In this document: in pieces, positions 33,699 through 44,860 of the stretch
Numbering within the stretch: position 1 is the stretch's first letter
Layout of the letters: each line of letters begins with the position of its first letter
Assembly (NCBI GenBank): GCA_004194705.1
Contig: SADC01001250.1
Location: 1-64,000 of the forward strand
From: Ditylenchus dipsaci
Lineage: Eukaryota > Nematoda > Chromadorea > Rhabditida > Anguinidae
Direction of reading: 5' to 3'
Length of the DNA stretch: 64,000 bases
Program-made: the position numbers and the translations under genes
Notes under the pieces: model-generated
Told to the model about the DNA's origin: nothing
Databases searched by the model: none
The model's input: only the letters and a program-made list of their open reading frames with translations

Positions 33699-35134
33699 TA
33701 GGGTGGGGAAATTCGCGCGAATATTGAAATAGCCCCGAATATTCGCGAATATTCGCGCGAATATTCCGAATGTTCGCGAATATTCGCGAACATTCGAACT
33801 GTCGTCTTATGAACAAATGAAAAAGAAAAAACAGTAAATTAAATGCTTAAATAATCACAACCGGCACTAAAACACATTCCAATTAGCTTCATTGACAATC
33901 AGGGTTGTAGATTCGATTAATCGAAATCGATTAATTGCACTCATTAATCGAAAAATTTCGATTATCGATTATCGATTCGATTCGATTAATCGAAAATTTC
34001 GATTATCGATTCGATTAATCGAAAATTTCGATTATCGATTCGATTCCATTATTAATGGAATCTTCTGCGGTCTTAAGGTAGCCTTTTATATCACACGGAG
34101 AATGTGTACACATGGAAAAGCCAAAGTCTGAAGTAATTGCTGAAAAGAAAAGTCTGAAATAATTTCCAGAAAACACAAGCCTAAAGTAATTTTTGAAAGC
34201 CAAAAAAGTATTAAATAATTTTTTGGAAGCCAAAGTCCGAAATGATATGTAAGACACGAGTGTTTTACATATGTCTAGGCATGTCTAGGACCATTTCATG
34301 ATTAAAATAGAGGGTTTTCGAAACTGGCTTGTAATGAGAAAATCCAAAATGTTCTGGTAAATTGAAATCACTCAGATACAAGTTTGCGCGCAATAGATAA
34401 CCCTGATTACGCCCTCCATTTTGGTATATTACACATCTAAGTGCTTCTTTAATTTAAGCGAGTACCACCGATTTTTTGCATAAATTCCAGGTGGTCAGGA
34501 GTAGGTGAAAGTGACCTATTTTTAGGAGCTATTTTACCCGTTCCACTCACACCTTTTCACGAAAATTTCGTGCGCCATCGTGCTCAGCGTGAAAGTTAGG
34601 ATTATACACCAGAAAGTTACAGTCGGCCTTTTGCGTGTTAAGAGGATCAAAAAATTTTCGGGTTTTTCGATTCGATTCATTGAAAATTTCGATTATCGAT
34701 TCGATTAATCGAAAATTTCGATTAATCGATTTTGTCCCATCGAATCAGTCGGGCCTTTTGCATATTTTTTATCCTATATTTTTATTTCACCCCAGTCATT
34801 TCACTTCCATATCATTTCACGCCTGATAAAACACCTTTTTTAATTTCATGTTTTTTTACAAAATTTCGTTTAAATTAGCGCTACATTGTGCTTGGTGAAG
34901 TCTAATCTAAATCTAGACTAGACCCGGCAGGTTCGGTGCCGGTGCAGTGCCGCTTCGGAAAATCGTGAGGGGTCGAGACATCAAATTAAAAAGACATCAA
35001 CTACTATTGACTTACTACAGCTGTTTGAATGTTCGCGAAATTTCTTTTATCGCGAACATTGCTTGCGAATATTCGCGAATATTCGCGAATATTCGCGCGA
35101 ATATTCGCCCGAATATTCGGAGTTCCCCACCCTA
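33699..35134. mobile_element. hAT-type element, TAGGGTGGGGAA ends, TSD GCTAAAAC
   Basis: TAGGGTGGGGAAATTCGCG and TAGGGTGGGGAACTCCG are inverted, with CGAATATTCGCG units inside each end (33,715-33,800; 35,035-35,115). GCTAAAAC flanks at 33,691-33,698 and 35,135-35,142. It holds another AATCGAAAATTTCGATTATC array (33,910-34,055; 34,670-34,732), probably a nested element starting CAGGGTTGTAG. No transposase seen. Confidence 0.88.
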
Positions 35135-35689
35135 GCTAAAACAGAACATAGGGCAGAACGCCAAAAATGTCCCATTTGTAGCCAAACGTCTATACCCGTA
35201 AATTGATCCTCTAAATTTTCAAGGTTGCAGGTTCGAATCCCGGTGGTAGCAAACAATATTTTTCTTCTTCAGTATACCAGATTTTAGGGATTTTTAAGAT
35301 TTTAAATGACCTAGGTGGTTAGGAAAACCACCTGGTACCTTCCTTGGACTGGTAGCCACCTCTGGAATTTGAAATTTTGAATTTAGTCGAAATTAAATGA
35401 AAGCTGTTGTAACTTATTTCAAATCGTGTCCTAAGCAGTGTTTCCAAAATGAAAATGAAAACACGATGAAAAATGAAAATTTCAGTGAAAATTTGAATGA
35501 AAATGAAATTTTCATTTTCATTTTCATTGAATGAAAAATTTTCATTTTCATTTTCATTTTGAAAGAGGGAAATGAAAATGAAAATTTTCATTTTCATCAA
35601 ATGAAAAAGGAGAATTTTCAGTGAAGAATGAAATTTTCATTGAAAATTTGTCCTTCTATTACGTTGACATTTATGGCTTTTTACTTGCA

Positions 35690-36385
35690 GCTACTGATCG
35701 AAACAATAATGCTTCTGGTGCTTAAGCTTTCTCTTCGAATCGTCGCTCGTCGCTCGTTATCCGTTCCAGTGGCTCATTTCTCCTCATCTGTGCCTACTCG
35801 TCAACAAACTCTCTACAATAGTCCGAATCTAGCTGCTGCTCCTGTCATCGAAGTTAGTCTACCGCTTTGTAAGAGACAACTTCCTTTATATCTTTTTTTT
35901 ATCAACTATCTACAGGTCTGTACCGACGGCTCTTGCTATCAAAAGAGTGAATCTGGTGGTCTGGCTGAAATCTCTGCTGCTCGTATAGGACTTACGTCCT
36001 CCGAAACTGGTCGCACTACAAGTCGGTTATTTTTACTGTATATTTTATTTGTCCTTATGTGTTTTGTTTTGATCTATAGTTCCAAAAATGTGGCTGTGAA
36101 GACAAACTACCTTGGAATCATTCAAGCTCCTCGGTCTCAATGGCTGCTCTCAATGGCAGCTTTGCGAATGAATTGGTATACCCAGGGAATAAAGCGGTAA
36201 TTATCGTATTACTCCAAATTCTTCGGTACCATTATTTTTAGGCTGATGAACTCGCTAGGATATCGACAAGCAGAGGTCTTTCACGCACTCCGTCAAGGTC
36301 CAGGTCAAGAAGTCGCAGCAGGTCTAGGTCAAGAAGCAACACTCGGGATGGGTCTTCTTCCACAGCTGGTCAACGTCCTCGTTGA
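35690..36385 (+). CDS. Ser-rich gene with C-terminal RS domain
   Basis: The last two exons are secure. Exon 36,080-36,196 encodes FQKCGCEDKLPWNHSSSS and ends NELVYPGNKA. After a 45-nt intron, exon 36,242-36,385 encodes ADELARISTSRGLSRTP, then seven consecutive SR/RS dipeptides, NTRDGSSS and a stop at 36,383. AATAAA is at 36,455. Earlier segments from 35,690 (after a CTTGCAG acceptor) are Ser-rich in more than one frame, with likely introns at 35,869-35,915 and 36,021-36,079; their joins are uncertain. RS domains mediate splicing-factor contacts in the nucleus, but no RNA-binding domain is visible. The gene lies wholly inside a TSD-flanked hAT-type element, so it may be a captured host gene. 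Confidence 0.65.
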
Positions 36386-36699
36386 ATCTACATTCCGGTG
36401 CATAATTCAACATCTTTCTTGAAACTGTCTGTTTACTGTTGTTGTTTTCTCTGAAATAAACAAGTCGTCGATTAGTCTAGCTTCTTTTTGTGTGCCAATT
36501 TTTGGCGTTGCGAAACTGCAAGGTATCGGTACTTAGGTGGAAGTGCCTAAGTAGTGGTCCTTGGGCGGTAGTAGATTGTTGTTTCCAGAAAGTGGTAACT
36601 AGATGGTACTTATCAAGGTTATTTACACACCCAACTTGTATATTAGACCACTTTCCTAGTGCAAGTGATCATGTTACTAGCTGAATCATCTGGATGTCC

Positions 36700-36990
36700 C
36701 ATGCACCAAGTAAACCAAGTTGTCGTCCACTTGGATCAAAAAAAAAATTTACACGCTTTTGGATTCCAAAACCTGATTTCTGACTAATTCGAGCGTTCTA
36801 GAGATGGTATGACAGCCGTAAAAAATCGGGTTTTGCGAGATTTACAAAAACTGTAAAAATATTATCAAAACGTGATTTCACTACTGCTAAACCATCTTCA
36901 GAATGCTCGAATTAGTGCAGAAAACAGGTTTTGGAAGCCGAAAACGTAAAAAAAATTTTGATACAAGTGGATGACCACTTGGTTTAGTTG
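36700..36990. repeat. Foldback family F1, copy 2
   Basis: The arms run from CAAGTTGTCGTCCACTTGGA to CAAGTGGATGACCACTTGG with loop near 36,850. It is uninterrupted, unlike the copy at 25.4 kb. Confidence 0.8.
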
Positions 36991-37494
36991 GTGCACCGGC
37001 CGGGCCCTGGGAACTAGTTTTTAACAATTGTCCGTGTTCTATAAAATCAAGATTTTGAGACCAAGAAAATTCATATCCTAGTGTACTAAGACCGGAATTT
37101 CACAATTCTAAAACCGGGATCTCGGTACCAATATTCTAGCTAAAAAAATGCCTGAGATGTTAGTTCGGACCAAAGTATTATCCACAGCATTAGATTTTAG
37201 CAGAAAAAAGAAGAAAAGACAATGACACATTGATGAAATGAAAATGTACAGTTAGCAGAATGAAAATGAAGATTTTCACTGAAAATTTCATTTTTCACTG
37301 AAAAATCTCATTTTTCATTTGATGAAAATGAAAATTTTCATTTTCATCATAGAAAATGAAAATGAAAATGAAAATTTTCATTTCCTTTTTCATTTTTCAT
37401 TTTCATTTTAAAAAATTTTCATTTTCATTCTCATTTTCATTTTTCATTTTGGAAACACTGGTCCTAAGCACAGTTTGAGGGATTCGAACCTGCA

Positions 37495-37640
37495 ACCCTA
37501 AAAATTTGGAGGATCAATTTACCGGAGGATCAATTTACCGAGGATCAATTTACCGAGGATCAATTTACCGGAGGATTATTTTACCGGAGGATCAATTTAC
37601 CGAGGATCAATTTACCGGGATCAATTTGTAGAGGATCCAT
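37495..37640. repeat. Iteron array GGATCAATTTACCG(A/G)
   Basis: Eight units of (G)AGGATCAATTTACCG. A matching inverted unit, AATTTACCG(C)...GTAAATTGATCC, is at 33,505 and 35,198, interrupted by the MULE at 33,515. The array may be the right end of a larger element starting near 33.5 kb, but no duplication was found. Confidence 0.6.
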
Positions 37641-38300
37641 TTACCTAGGTCCATGAAAACACTCGAAATGATTTAGGGCTATTTTGATCAAAATAGATAC
37701 ATTTTGTGAACTAAACCGAGAAAGTTTCACACCATCGTGTAGCTAACACCCCAAGCTTTCAGTCGTGGGGTAAAATGAGGAATCTGTTCGAAAATCGACT
37801 AGGGTTGGTGCTCCAAAACTGCTCCACGGACAGTTCCTTGTGCACCTGAAAAAAACAAAACTAGTGATGAGAAACACAACCATAGTTTGGCAAAATAGGA
37901 CCTGCTCCGAGTTAAAAATTTCCAGCTTCTCCTTGATGATATGCGCGATTTGAAGTCATCCTGAGTGGAGTCGTGGGTCCAGAGCGTGTCCTTGAATTAC
38001 TTGACTTAGTCCCCTACACCGCACCAAAAATTAGTGTCCCACCTCATCCCGACTTTTCGCATGTTGACAATCACTGCCCAGATATTATCTCTCAGCTCAT
38101 CAAACTGTTCTTCGACGATACCCGTGAGTAGTTCCAGCCAGTAGGTGTACAGCTTCTAAGTGCGGATAGGATCCAGCAGATAGACTTGACTTCAGCCGGA
38201 GCTCTTTCTTCTGGCATCCATCTCGAGACACCTAAAATACACAAGAAAAGAAAAGACAAAGACGGCTAAAAATATTATAAAAGCTTATCTAATGCGATAT
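37641..38300. other. No intact gene; possible decayed frame on minus strand
   Basis: Minus-strand text near 38,100 (LELLTGIVEEQFDELRDN, then MRKVGMRWDTNFW) looks protein-like but is broken by stops. I do not recognise it. Confidence 0.35.
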
Positions 38301-38609
38301 GTCATGTGCTTGGTCATCTGGCGTAGGTGCGTTTGTCCCCTTTTGTGCACTTTTTGGCGTTCTGCCCTATGTTCTGTTTTAGCCACGTAGGCTTTATTTT
38401 TTCAACTTAGGCTTAGGCCTTAGGCTCAGGGTCACAGCCCCTTAAAATTCAGAATCATAATCACTTTCAAAACAACAAAACGCCAAGAGTTTTTGAAAAA
38501 AACTTTTTGCAACATTTTTTTTAAAATTTCACGGCCACTTGAATTTGAATCCTAGTTAAAAGTTAACGGTTTAACAATTTTTTGCAAAATTCAAATTTAG
38601 AAGCGCATA

Positions 38610-38827
38610 CCGTATATCTTCTAATAAGGACCCACGGGGCTTTATTTTTCAACCCCTCTTTGGAGGTGGGGCATTATTAGAAGGTGGGGCCTTATTAGAA
38701 TATTTATTTTTGGCCTTATTAGGCCTTTTTTGAGGTTGGGCCTTATTTTTAACACCTCTAAAGAAGTGGGGCTTTATTAGAAGGTATGGTCTCGATAGAA
38801 GGTGGGGCCTTATTAGAAGATATACGG
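38610..38827. mobile_element. pogo-like MITE, deletion derivative of the 8.7-10.3 kb element
   Basis: TA-flanked CCGTATATCTTCTAATAAGG ends with GGGGC(C/A)TTATTAGAAGGT units. 218 bp, non-coding. Confidence 0.85.
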
Positions 38828-39011
38828 TATGTTATGCTGTTTCTTTCTACAGTTTTGAAAATGTGCAATTCAACGCTTTTATCGCAAAGATTTGCTTTTT
38901 AACGGCTTTTACTGTCTCAAAAAGACTCAAAACTCTATCTTTATTCGTCTGAAAACGACAAATTCTATTAAATTAGCGGAGAAAAACAATAATAATAACG
39001 AGAAAGAATAA

Positions 39012-39500
39012 TTATTTCTTGATACTGACGGAGGAACACGTTCTTTTCGACGCAGCCTGTTTCTTGAGCGAGCCATCAGCACTCGGACAGAAGAAGCACT
39101 TCCAAAACTTCTTCCTAATGGACGGCGCACGATAAGAAAGCTTCCACTCAGTTGCACACTTCATCGACACGATCTGCCCTACTCTAGCAGTCATTTGCTC
39201 AGACAAAACACTTCAGCAGACTGCAGAGCTAGTGAATATCTGAAGGACGAACACGTTAAAAATCATGTGGTAACATGGAGACACTATAAGCGGTTGAGGC
39301 ACTACCTTAGTCCAAAACATCTATCACATAAAAAACTGACCTGTTTGAGTCATCTGTTTTAGATTTTTTTCACTCTTTTGCTTCCACAATAGTCATTGTT
39401 GCTTCCACAGTTCTCCGCGCAACAGATTGCTTTGTTATTTGCTGTTTTTGCACCACAGAAGCACGTCCCGTTTGCACCATTGAACCACCTGAAATACAAA
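39012..39500 (-). CDS. Element-borne gene with Cys-rich exon, unknown product
   Basis: After a GTATTTCAG acceptor (39,490) one frame gives NGTCFCGAKTANNKAICCAE and NCGSNNDYCGSKRVKKI-stop, with seven Cys. A frame in the next segment (39,206-39,012) gives MSEQMTARVGQIVSMKCATE, KKFWKCFFCPSADGSLKK and ends SVSIKK-stop. AATAAA (minus) is near 38,940. Paired cysteines suggest zinc binding. I cannot decide which frame of the first exon is used, nor name a family. Confidence 0.4.
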
Positions 39501-40362
39501 AAAAATTGGACAACGTAAACGACAGACGAAAAGTGCAAATCAACAGTCTTTTCACAATAATCTATATACCAAAAGATAGCCCAGACATTCAGCTACAAGA
39601 ATAATTGAGCCGATTTTTGTAAAGTTGTTATTTTAGAAACTAGAGACCGTTTAAAGCAAACAACTGGCATTTTTCCGAGTAAAATTAGGGTTTTTTGCGT
39701 TTTCTGTCTAACTTTTGCATAAAACACCCTAAATTTGCATTTTTTGCGTACCTCTTTTTACCAAAATGCAGCAAATTTACTCCTCTATAAGGCCTCATCC
39801 TCCTTTTTTGAGGTTTGAAAAGTAGCTAAATATATCAGGCCAGTTACAGTTGCAAAACCAGATGAACTTTTTTGGCATATATTCCAAAAAACTACTGTCA
39901 TCTCAAAAATTTGCGTGTTTTCGGGGCGAGTAATGGCTTTTTATTAATGCTCTTGATGTGAAGAACCGTTTGCAAATAAACTAATGCGATATAAATATAA
40001 ATAAAATCAGAAACAAACCTCAGGTAACATGGATTACAAGCTTCAACATTTCAGTCAATTTTTAATTTTTTCTATTTGGCGCAAAAATTCAAAAGTGATT
40101 ATGTTTTTGAATTTTAAGGGGCTGTGGGTAGGCCAGCGCACGTTAGGCGGGACTGAAAAATGTCTTACGAACTACAAAAGGACTTAAAAATGGGCCTACG
40201 TGGCTAAAACAGAATATAGGGCAGAACGCCAAAAAGTGCACAAAAGGGGACAAAAGGCTACGACCCGGTCATCTGAGTATGGGCTGAAAAATTTGCATAA
40301 TTACTAATCACCCAAACAGTAGTAATAAAATCAAAAATACCGATAGTTAATGACATTGAATA

Positions 40363-40610
40363 CCGTATTTCTTCTAATAAGCGCGCATGCTCTAATAAGC
40401 GCGCACCCCCTACTTTGAGGGCCTATATCTCAGCTCAGAGAATTTTTTCCAAAGCTGTTTGATACGTTTTCTTAACTCCCACGAGCTCTACCGATTCCAC
40501 TTTTAAGATTTTAGTTGAGCACCCGAAAATCTCGAAATCGAATTCCAAATTTTCCGATTTTTGGGGTTTGAATAATAAGCGCGCCGGCGCGCTTATTAGA
40601 GGAAATACGG
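40363..40610. mobile_element. pogo-type MITE, CCGTATTTCTTCTAATAAGCG ends
   Basis: TA-flanked, with GCGCGC(C/A) cores by each end. The middle (GAGCACCCGAAAATCTC) is shared with the MITE at 43,624-43,861, whose ends differ after the first ten bases. Confidence 0.85.
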
Positions 40611-40835
40611 TAGATTCGCATAAGCAGACCTAGTAAAAAGACAAGCGACCAAAACAAAGCATTCAAAATTACTTGAAAAACGATTTTGAAAGTCAAATCT
40701 CTGACGTGCCTGTACCGCGCGAATTTGAAATTCAAGAATTATTGCATCGGGCGCGAGCATGCCCCTTTAAAAAGCGTTAAAAAAACGTTAAAAATTTTAA
40801 CGCTTTTTAGTTTTTTTAACGCTTTTGACATCCAT

Positions 40836-41156
40836 GCTTATAATCGCAATCTCGAACAAATTATTCGAAAACAAATTTTTGAGAATTTTTCGTTTGCTTA
40901 TCGTTTTGCGTAAACCAAAAAAATTACTCAAATTTATAAACGACTTTATTGGGAAACGAACAAACAAATATGCAGAGATCATAATTCAAGAACCGTTGAT
41001 TTTGTCATATATTTTTAGGTAAACGTCTCTTGGTAAAGCCAATAAGTCCTCAGCACTCAACGATCGCAACTCTTCCACTGAGAGACCTCCGATCAACAAT
41101 TGCTGAAAGCACGTATCTAATTATTAAGAATGAGAAAAGATAACTAACCACTAAGC
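40836..41156. repeat. Partial duplicate of the F-box-like gene 3' end
   Basis: Matches 42,149-42,475 at high identity. It carries the last exon (40,986-41,102, minus strand) and the preceding intron, then diverges exactly within the upstream exon. Region 41,160-41,660 beyond it has no recognisable gene. Confidence 0.85.
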
Positions 41157-41664
41157 TACTATACTTACTATACGTATGTGTGAATGTCTCTTAAAAGGAT
41201 CATCCAATCCCCCAGACATTTCTGATCTGATCGAGCCACATGGCAAAATCTTTTTAGCATGTGGTCCTGCTTTCTTGCTTCAAGATGAGCATGATTCGCT
41301 AGACTAGAATTCGCTAGACCCTCCTTCATCGATGTCCAGAATTTTTTTCTTCTTTTTAATATGGCCGGTTTCAAAACCTCAAACTCTGTTGCTGAATCTG
41401 ATTGATTGCTATTATTATTGAAAATAGCTTTTTCTTTTCGCTTGCCGTCCGGTTAAATTGGTTATCGTTAGTCGCAAAAACAGAATTAGTAATGATGAAA
41501 CAATTAAAATTAGCGAATAACCAAAAAGTTGTAATGTATTCATGACGAAAAAGCTAGTGAAAAAAGTAAATAAGAGCAAAAAAGTGTTTAAAATCTGTGA
41601 ATGACAAGACTGAATTTAATTTTATGAATTTTTAAATTTTTTTGACTTTGGTTGGCTGAAAATG

Positions 41665-41836
41665 GCAAGTGTCACTATATCGAGGATATTTTTCTCAGTC
41701 GGGACTGGCCATAAGTGTCACTATATTGGAGGTATAATTGCTTATGTTTAGTCAAATCCAACCGAATCGACACCGATGTGTCACTATATTGGAGGTGTCA
41801 CTATATCGAAGTGTCACTATATCGAGGTTTGATTCT
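41665..41836. mobile_element. pogo/Tigger-type MITE, GTGTCACTATATCGAGG units
   Basis: GTGTCACTATAT(C/T)G(A/G)(A/G) repeats bound about 170 bp, a common Tigger end motif. Precise tips are uncertain. Confidence 0.5.
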
Positions 41837-42302
41837 TCCGGTGACGATTTTCAGTGGTTCGTTTGATGTGTTTTGATTGTTGCGATTGATATGATATTTG
41901 AATAAAAATGCATACTTGAAGTAGTCAAAAAAACCGTTTAACAGCTGTAACCGAAGCTTCAACATTAATTGTACCCACACATAAGCCGCACCCCACAGAT
42001 AACCTGCATCCCTCAGATAACCTGCGGTTATACGCGGGAATTTAGGGTGAATGGGGTGAAAAATTAGCTAATGACAAAGAAAAACCTATACTGTAGCTCG
42101 ACGACTCAAAAGTGGCTCATCTTCGACCGTGTCCCAGTTAATACAGAATAACTGATAATCGCAATCTCGAACAAATTACTCGAAAACAAAATTTTTGAGA
42201 ATTTTTCGTTTACTTACCGTTTTGCGTAAACCAAAAAAAATTACTCAAATTTATAAACGACTTTATTGGGTAACGAACAAACAAATATGCAGAGATCATA
42301 AT

Positions 42303-42790
42303 TCAAGAACCGTTGATTTTGTCATATATTTTTAGGTAAACGTCTCTTGGTAAAGCCAATAAGTCCTCAGCACTCAACGATCGCAACTCTTCCACTGAGA
42401 GACCTCTGATCAACAATTGCTGAAAGCACGTATCTAATTATTAAGAATGAGAAAAGATAACTAACCACTAAGCTACGTCCCGAAACCGGATCAAGTGCAC
42501 TTCGAATTTGGTTGATGATACTCATTCCAGAGTTCATTATGCGAGCCACTTGGTGACGTGGCTAAAAATGATCAATTATAGTTGTACAAGACTTTTCTCC
42601 ATGACTAATGACTCTCATGCAAATCACTAACCAGGTTTCTTACATGCGCAGTGGTCAGAACAGACATTTTTCTGGATACAAAAAACATATTGCGGCAGTC
42701 AAGGACTGTCGAGAATTGTATGATGTTAAAGTACACCTCAGCGGGAAGCATGTTGATGGTGTTTGATGTAACGTAATCTTCAGCTGGCCA
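42303..42790 (-). CDS. F-box-like protein, three exons
   Basis: Exon 42,632-42,790 (acceptor CTTGCAG) encodes NMLPAEVYFNIIQFSTVLDC and RNMFFVSRKMSVLTTAHVRN, fitting an F-box (LPxEVxxxII.F...). It joins in phase to exon 42,466-42,561 (PRHQVARIMNSGMSIINQIR, LDPVSGRSLV) and exon 42,303-42,419 (QLLIRGLSVEELRSLSAEDL, PRDVYLKIYDKINGS-stop). All three joins keep the frame, which is unusual in this window and supports an intact gene; an upstream exon with the start codon must lie right of 42,790. F-box proteins are substrate adaptors of SCF ubiquitin ligases. Confidence 0.72.
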
Positions 42791-43018
42791 CTGCAAGCTT
42801 TGAAAGAATTAATTTTAGCAAAAAAATATCTTCCCAAAAAAGTATTATCTTAATATATCAAGAACAGAGTGTTTCGAAAATTCCCCTCTTTTCAAATGCC
42901 GATAAGTTAAGCTGTTACATAAAACTTGACGAACAATCTCTTATTTAATTTGATTAGTGTTCCGAAATTTGTCTTAATCCCACTTGCGCATACTCCCTGA
43001 CTAGAAGACAGTCATAGC

Positions 43019-43564
43019 GGCTCTATTGACGGCACTACCAGAAATTAACACAATTGATTATAGCACAAATTGATTATGACACAAATCGATTATAACGCAG
43101 ATTAGTTCTCACGGGCTCTTTAGAAATATTCGTATCCGTGTCTGCATTCTTATCCGTAACACATACCCGTAAACACGGCTTGCTATTACATACAATTTAT
43201 TACGCAAACACGGCTCATTGTGGCCGAAAGCTCGGTCTAGTTATAACCGATTGTGTCATAATCAATTTGTGCTATAATCAATTGTGTTAATTTCTGGTAG
43301 TGCCCTATTGACCTTTAGGTACCGCCCCCCCCCCCCCAAATTTGCCTTGGTCACCCCTGTTGTTTTTTGGTGAAAAATGCCTTGGTCCCCCTGTCCATTA
43401 TAGTTATATTGATACTGTGATTATGGTGATCATGGTGATTATGGTTAACATGATCACCTTGACCATGATCACCTTCAAAACAACAGGGGGGACCAAAGCA
43501 TTTTTCAACAAAAAACAACAGGGGGACCAAGGCGAATTTGGGGGACCTAAAGGTCAATAGAGCC
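43019..43564. mobile_element. Foldback element with 16-bp flanking repeat
   Basis: GGCTCTATTGACCTTTAGGT on the left (split by an insertion) and its inverse on the right enclose nested CCTTGGTC(A/C)CCCCTGTTG hairpin arms and an ATCATGGTGATTATGG-type stem. AGAAGACAGTCATAGC flanks at 43,003-43,018 and 43,567-43,582. Confidence 0.85.
43031..43304. mobile_element. MULE-like MITE, AATTGATTATA(G/A)CACA iterons, TSD CTATTGAC
   Basis: GGCACTACCAGAAATTAAC at both ends (inverted), two to four AATTGATTATGACAC units each side. CTATTGAC at 43,023-43,030 and 43,305-43,312. Inserted in the left arm of the foldback at 43,019-43,564. Confidence 0.9.
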
Positions 43565-43623
43565 TAAGAAGACAGTCATAGCTATTGTCGTTTGATGAAA
43601 TATCTTGCTAGTTCAATATGGTA

Positions 43624-43861
43624 CCGTATATTCTCTATTAGAAGGCCCCTCTCTAATAGAAGGCCCTCTTGAGGACCTATATATCAGCCTAGAAAAAGAA
43701 ATTCGCAAATCTGTTTTTCGCGTTTTCTTAGTTAGCACGAGCTTACCTGATTCCACTTTTAAAATTTTGGTTGAGCACCCGAAAATCTCAAAATATTTTT
43801 TTTCCGATTTTTTAAGGGTTGAAAAATAGAAGGCCCGGGCCTTCTTATAGAGAATATACGG
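43624..43861. mobile_element. pogo-type MITE, CCGTATATTCTCTATTAGAAGG ends
   Basis: TA-flanked; AGAAGGCCC(C/G) units by each end; interior related to the MITE at 40,363. Confidence 0.85.
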
Positions 43862-44514
43862 TAGTTTATCAATACAACATGATCTATAAATAAGCCATGT
43901 GTTACAATACTTCACTCTGAAAACCTAATTCTTGACTATAATATGACACTGAATTCAGCCTTTTCAGAAAAAAGTACAAAAATGTTGTGGCCATTACTGA
44001 TTGAGGGGCAACAATGATGCTCCTATTAATAACAAGCTAAGAATTGAAAAAAAACATCACGTTTGTTGCGGGCACATAGGCAGAAGTTCTAACTGAGCGG
44101 CTGCTTCTTCGGGTCGCAGATAGATGTTCCTGAAATGATGAATACAAGTTTTGAGAGATCAACATGATTTGGAAATAAGAAATTTCCTAAATATTTCCAT
44201 GACTTTTTAGATGTGGACTTTACGGTCATAACTTTTTCGGTACTTATGCACTTCGGGGGACGCATTTTATATTAATTGAGAATAGTGTTAAAACTTCTCC
44301 TAAGTAATTTTTATTCGCTGAAACCCCAGAGCGAAAACTTAATTTTCAGCCCAAATTTTTTCGATTTTTTAATTAGGAAAGTGCCAGAAAATAGCTTTAA
44401 TATCATTTTTAGCTTATAAAAGTTACTTAGGGCATGTTTAGACAATTTTCTCAAATCACCCGGTGCTTACATAGGCGAGTCGCTGTCGAGGTCGAGCTCG
44501 TGTTTTCTCACCGG

Positions 44515-44860
44515 GTGCAATACGACTCGCTACAAAACATAACTCGCTACCACAACTCGCTACAAACATAACTCGCTACCACAACTCGCTACAAACATAA
44601 CTCGCTACCACAACTCGCTACAAACATAACTCGCTACCACAACTCGCTACACTTTTTTATCACACCTTCTTGCAATGGGATTTTTATTCAAGCTGCTGAT
44701 TTTTGATCATTTTTTCACTGTCTCACTTCTCCGCTTTTATAAATTCGACAAATTGATCGAAAGTTAAATAACTTCACAGAAGGTGAGATAAGTACAAGAC
44801 AAACTCCTTACCACAGCTCCTTACAAAACATAACTCCTTACCACAACTCCTTAAATTTTC
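44515..44860. repeat. Iteron array (A)ACTCGCTACAAACATA / ACTCCTTAC
   Basis: Eight ACTCGCTAC(C/A) units at 44,523-44,652 and a second set with ACTCCTTACCACA at 44,808-44,855. The related iteron GCGACTCGCTACA bounds a small element at 55,986-56,246. The protease gene ends 200 bases to the right. A matching inverted array on the far side of that gene was not found. From 43,862 to 44,510 I see no gene. Confidence 0.7.

Larger units (their letters stand above)
33515..35196. mobile_element. MULE-like MITE with TTAGGC-type iterons, split by a hAT element
   Basis: The ends read GGTGAGTAGACGTTTGGCTA on the left and GGTATAGACGTTTGGCTAC inverted on the right, both continuing GGGACATTTTTGGCGTTCTG. Flanks are GGTAAATTG and CGTAAATTG (8 of 9). 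Without the inserted hAT element (33,699-35,134) it is only about 240 bp. Confidence 0.85.
35436..37460. mobile_element. hAT-type element carrying a spliced gene, TSD GTCCTAAG
   Basis: CAGTGTTTCCAAAATGAAAA on both ends (inverted), followed by ATGAAAATGAAAATTTTC runs (35,450-35,640; 37,255-37,450). GTCCTAAG flanks at 35,428-35,435 and 37,461-37,468. Between the ends lie an RS-domain gene and a foldback element. No hAT transposase is visible. Confidence 0.9.
38320..40265. mobile_element. MULE-like element, TTTGTCCCCTTTTGTGCAC ends
   Basis: Left tip GGCGTAGGTGCG and right tip GGTCGTAGCC (inverted) lead into shared TTTGTCCCCTTTTGTGCAC, then TTTTTGGCGTTCTGCCCTAT, the same subterminal text as the element at 33,515. 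Flanks TGGTCATCT and CGGTCATCT match at eight of nine. It contains a pogo MITE and a minus-strand gene. Confidence 0.8.

Noticed and set aside
35197..35260. tRNA gene around GGTTCGAATCCC
   Set aside because: A B box is present but there is no A box or pairing acceptor stem upstream; upstream sequence is a MULE tip.
35319..35600. Phe/Asn/Glu-rich frame over the GAAAATGAAAATTTTC repeat
   Set aside because: Simple-sequence translation in the subterminal repeat of the hAT-type element.
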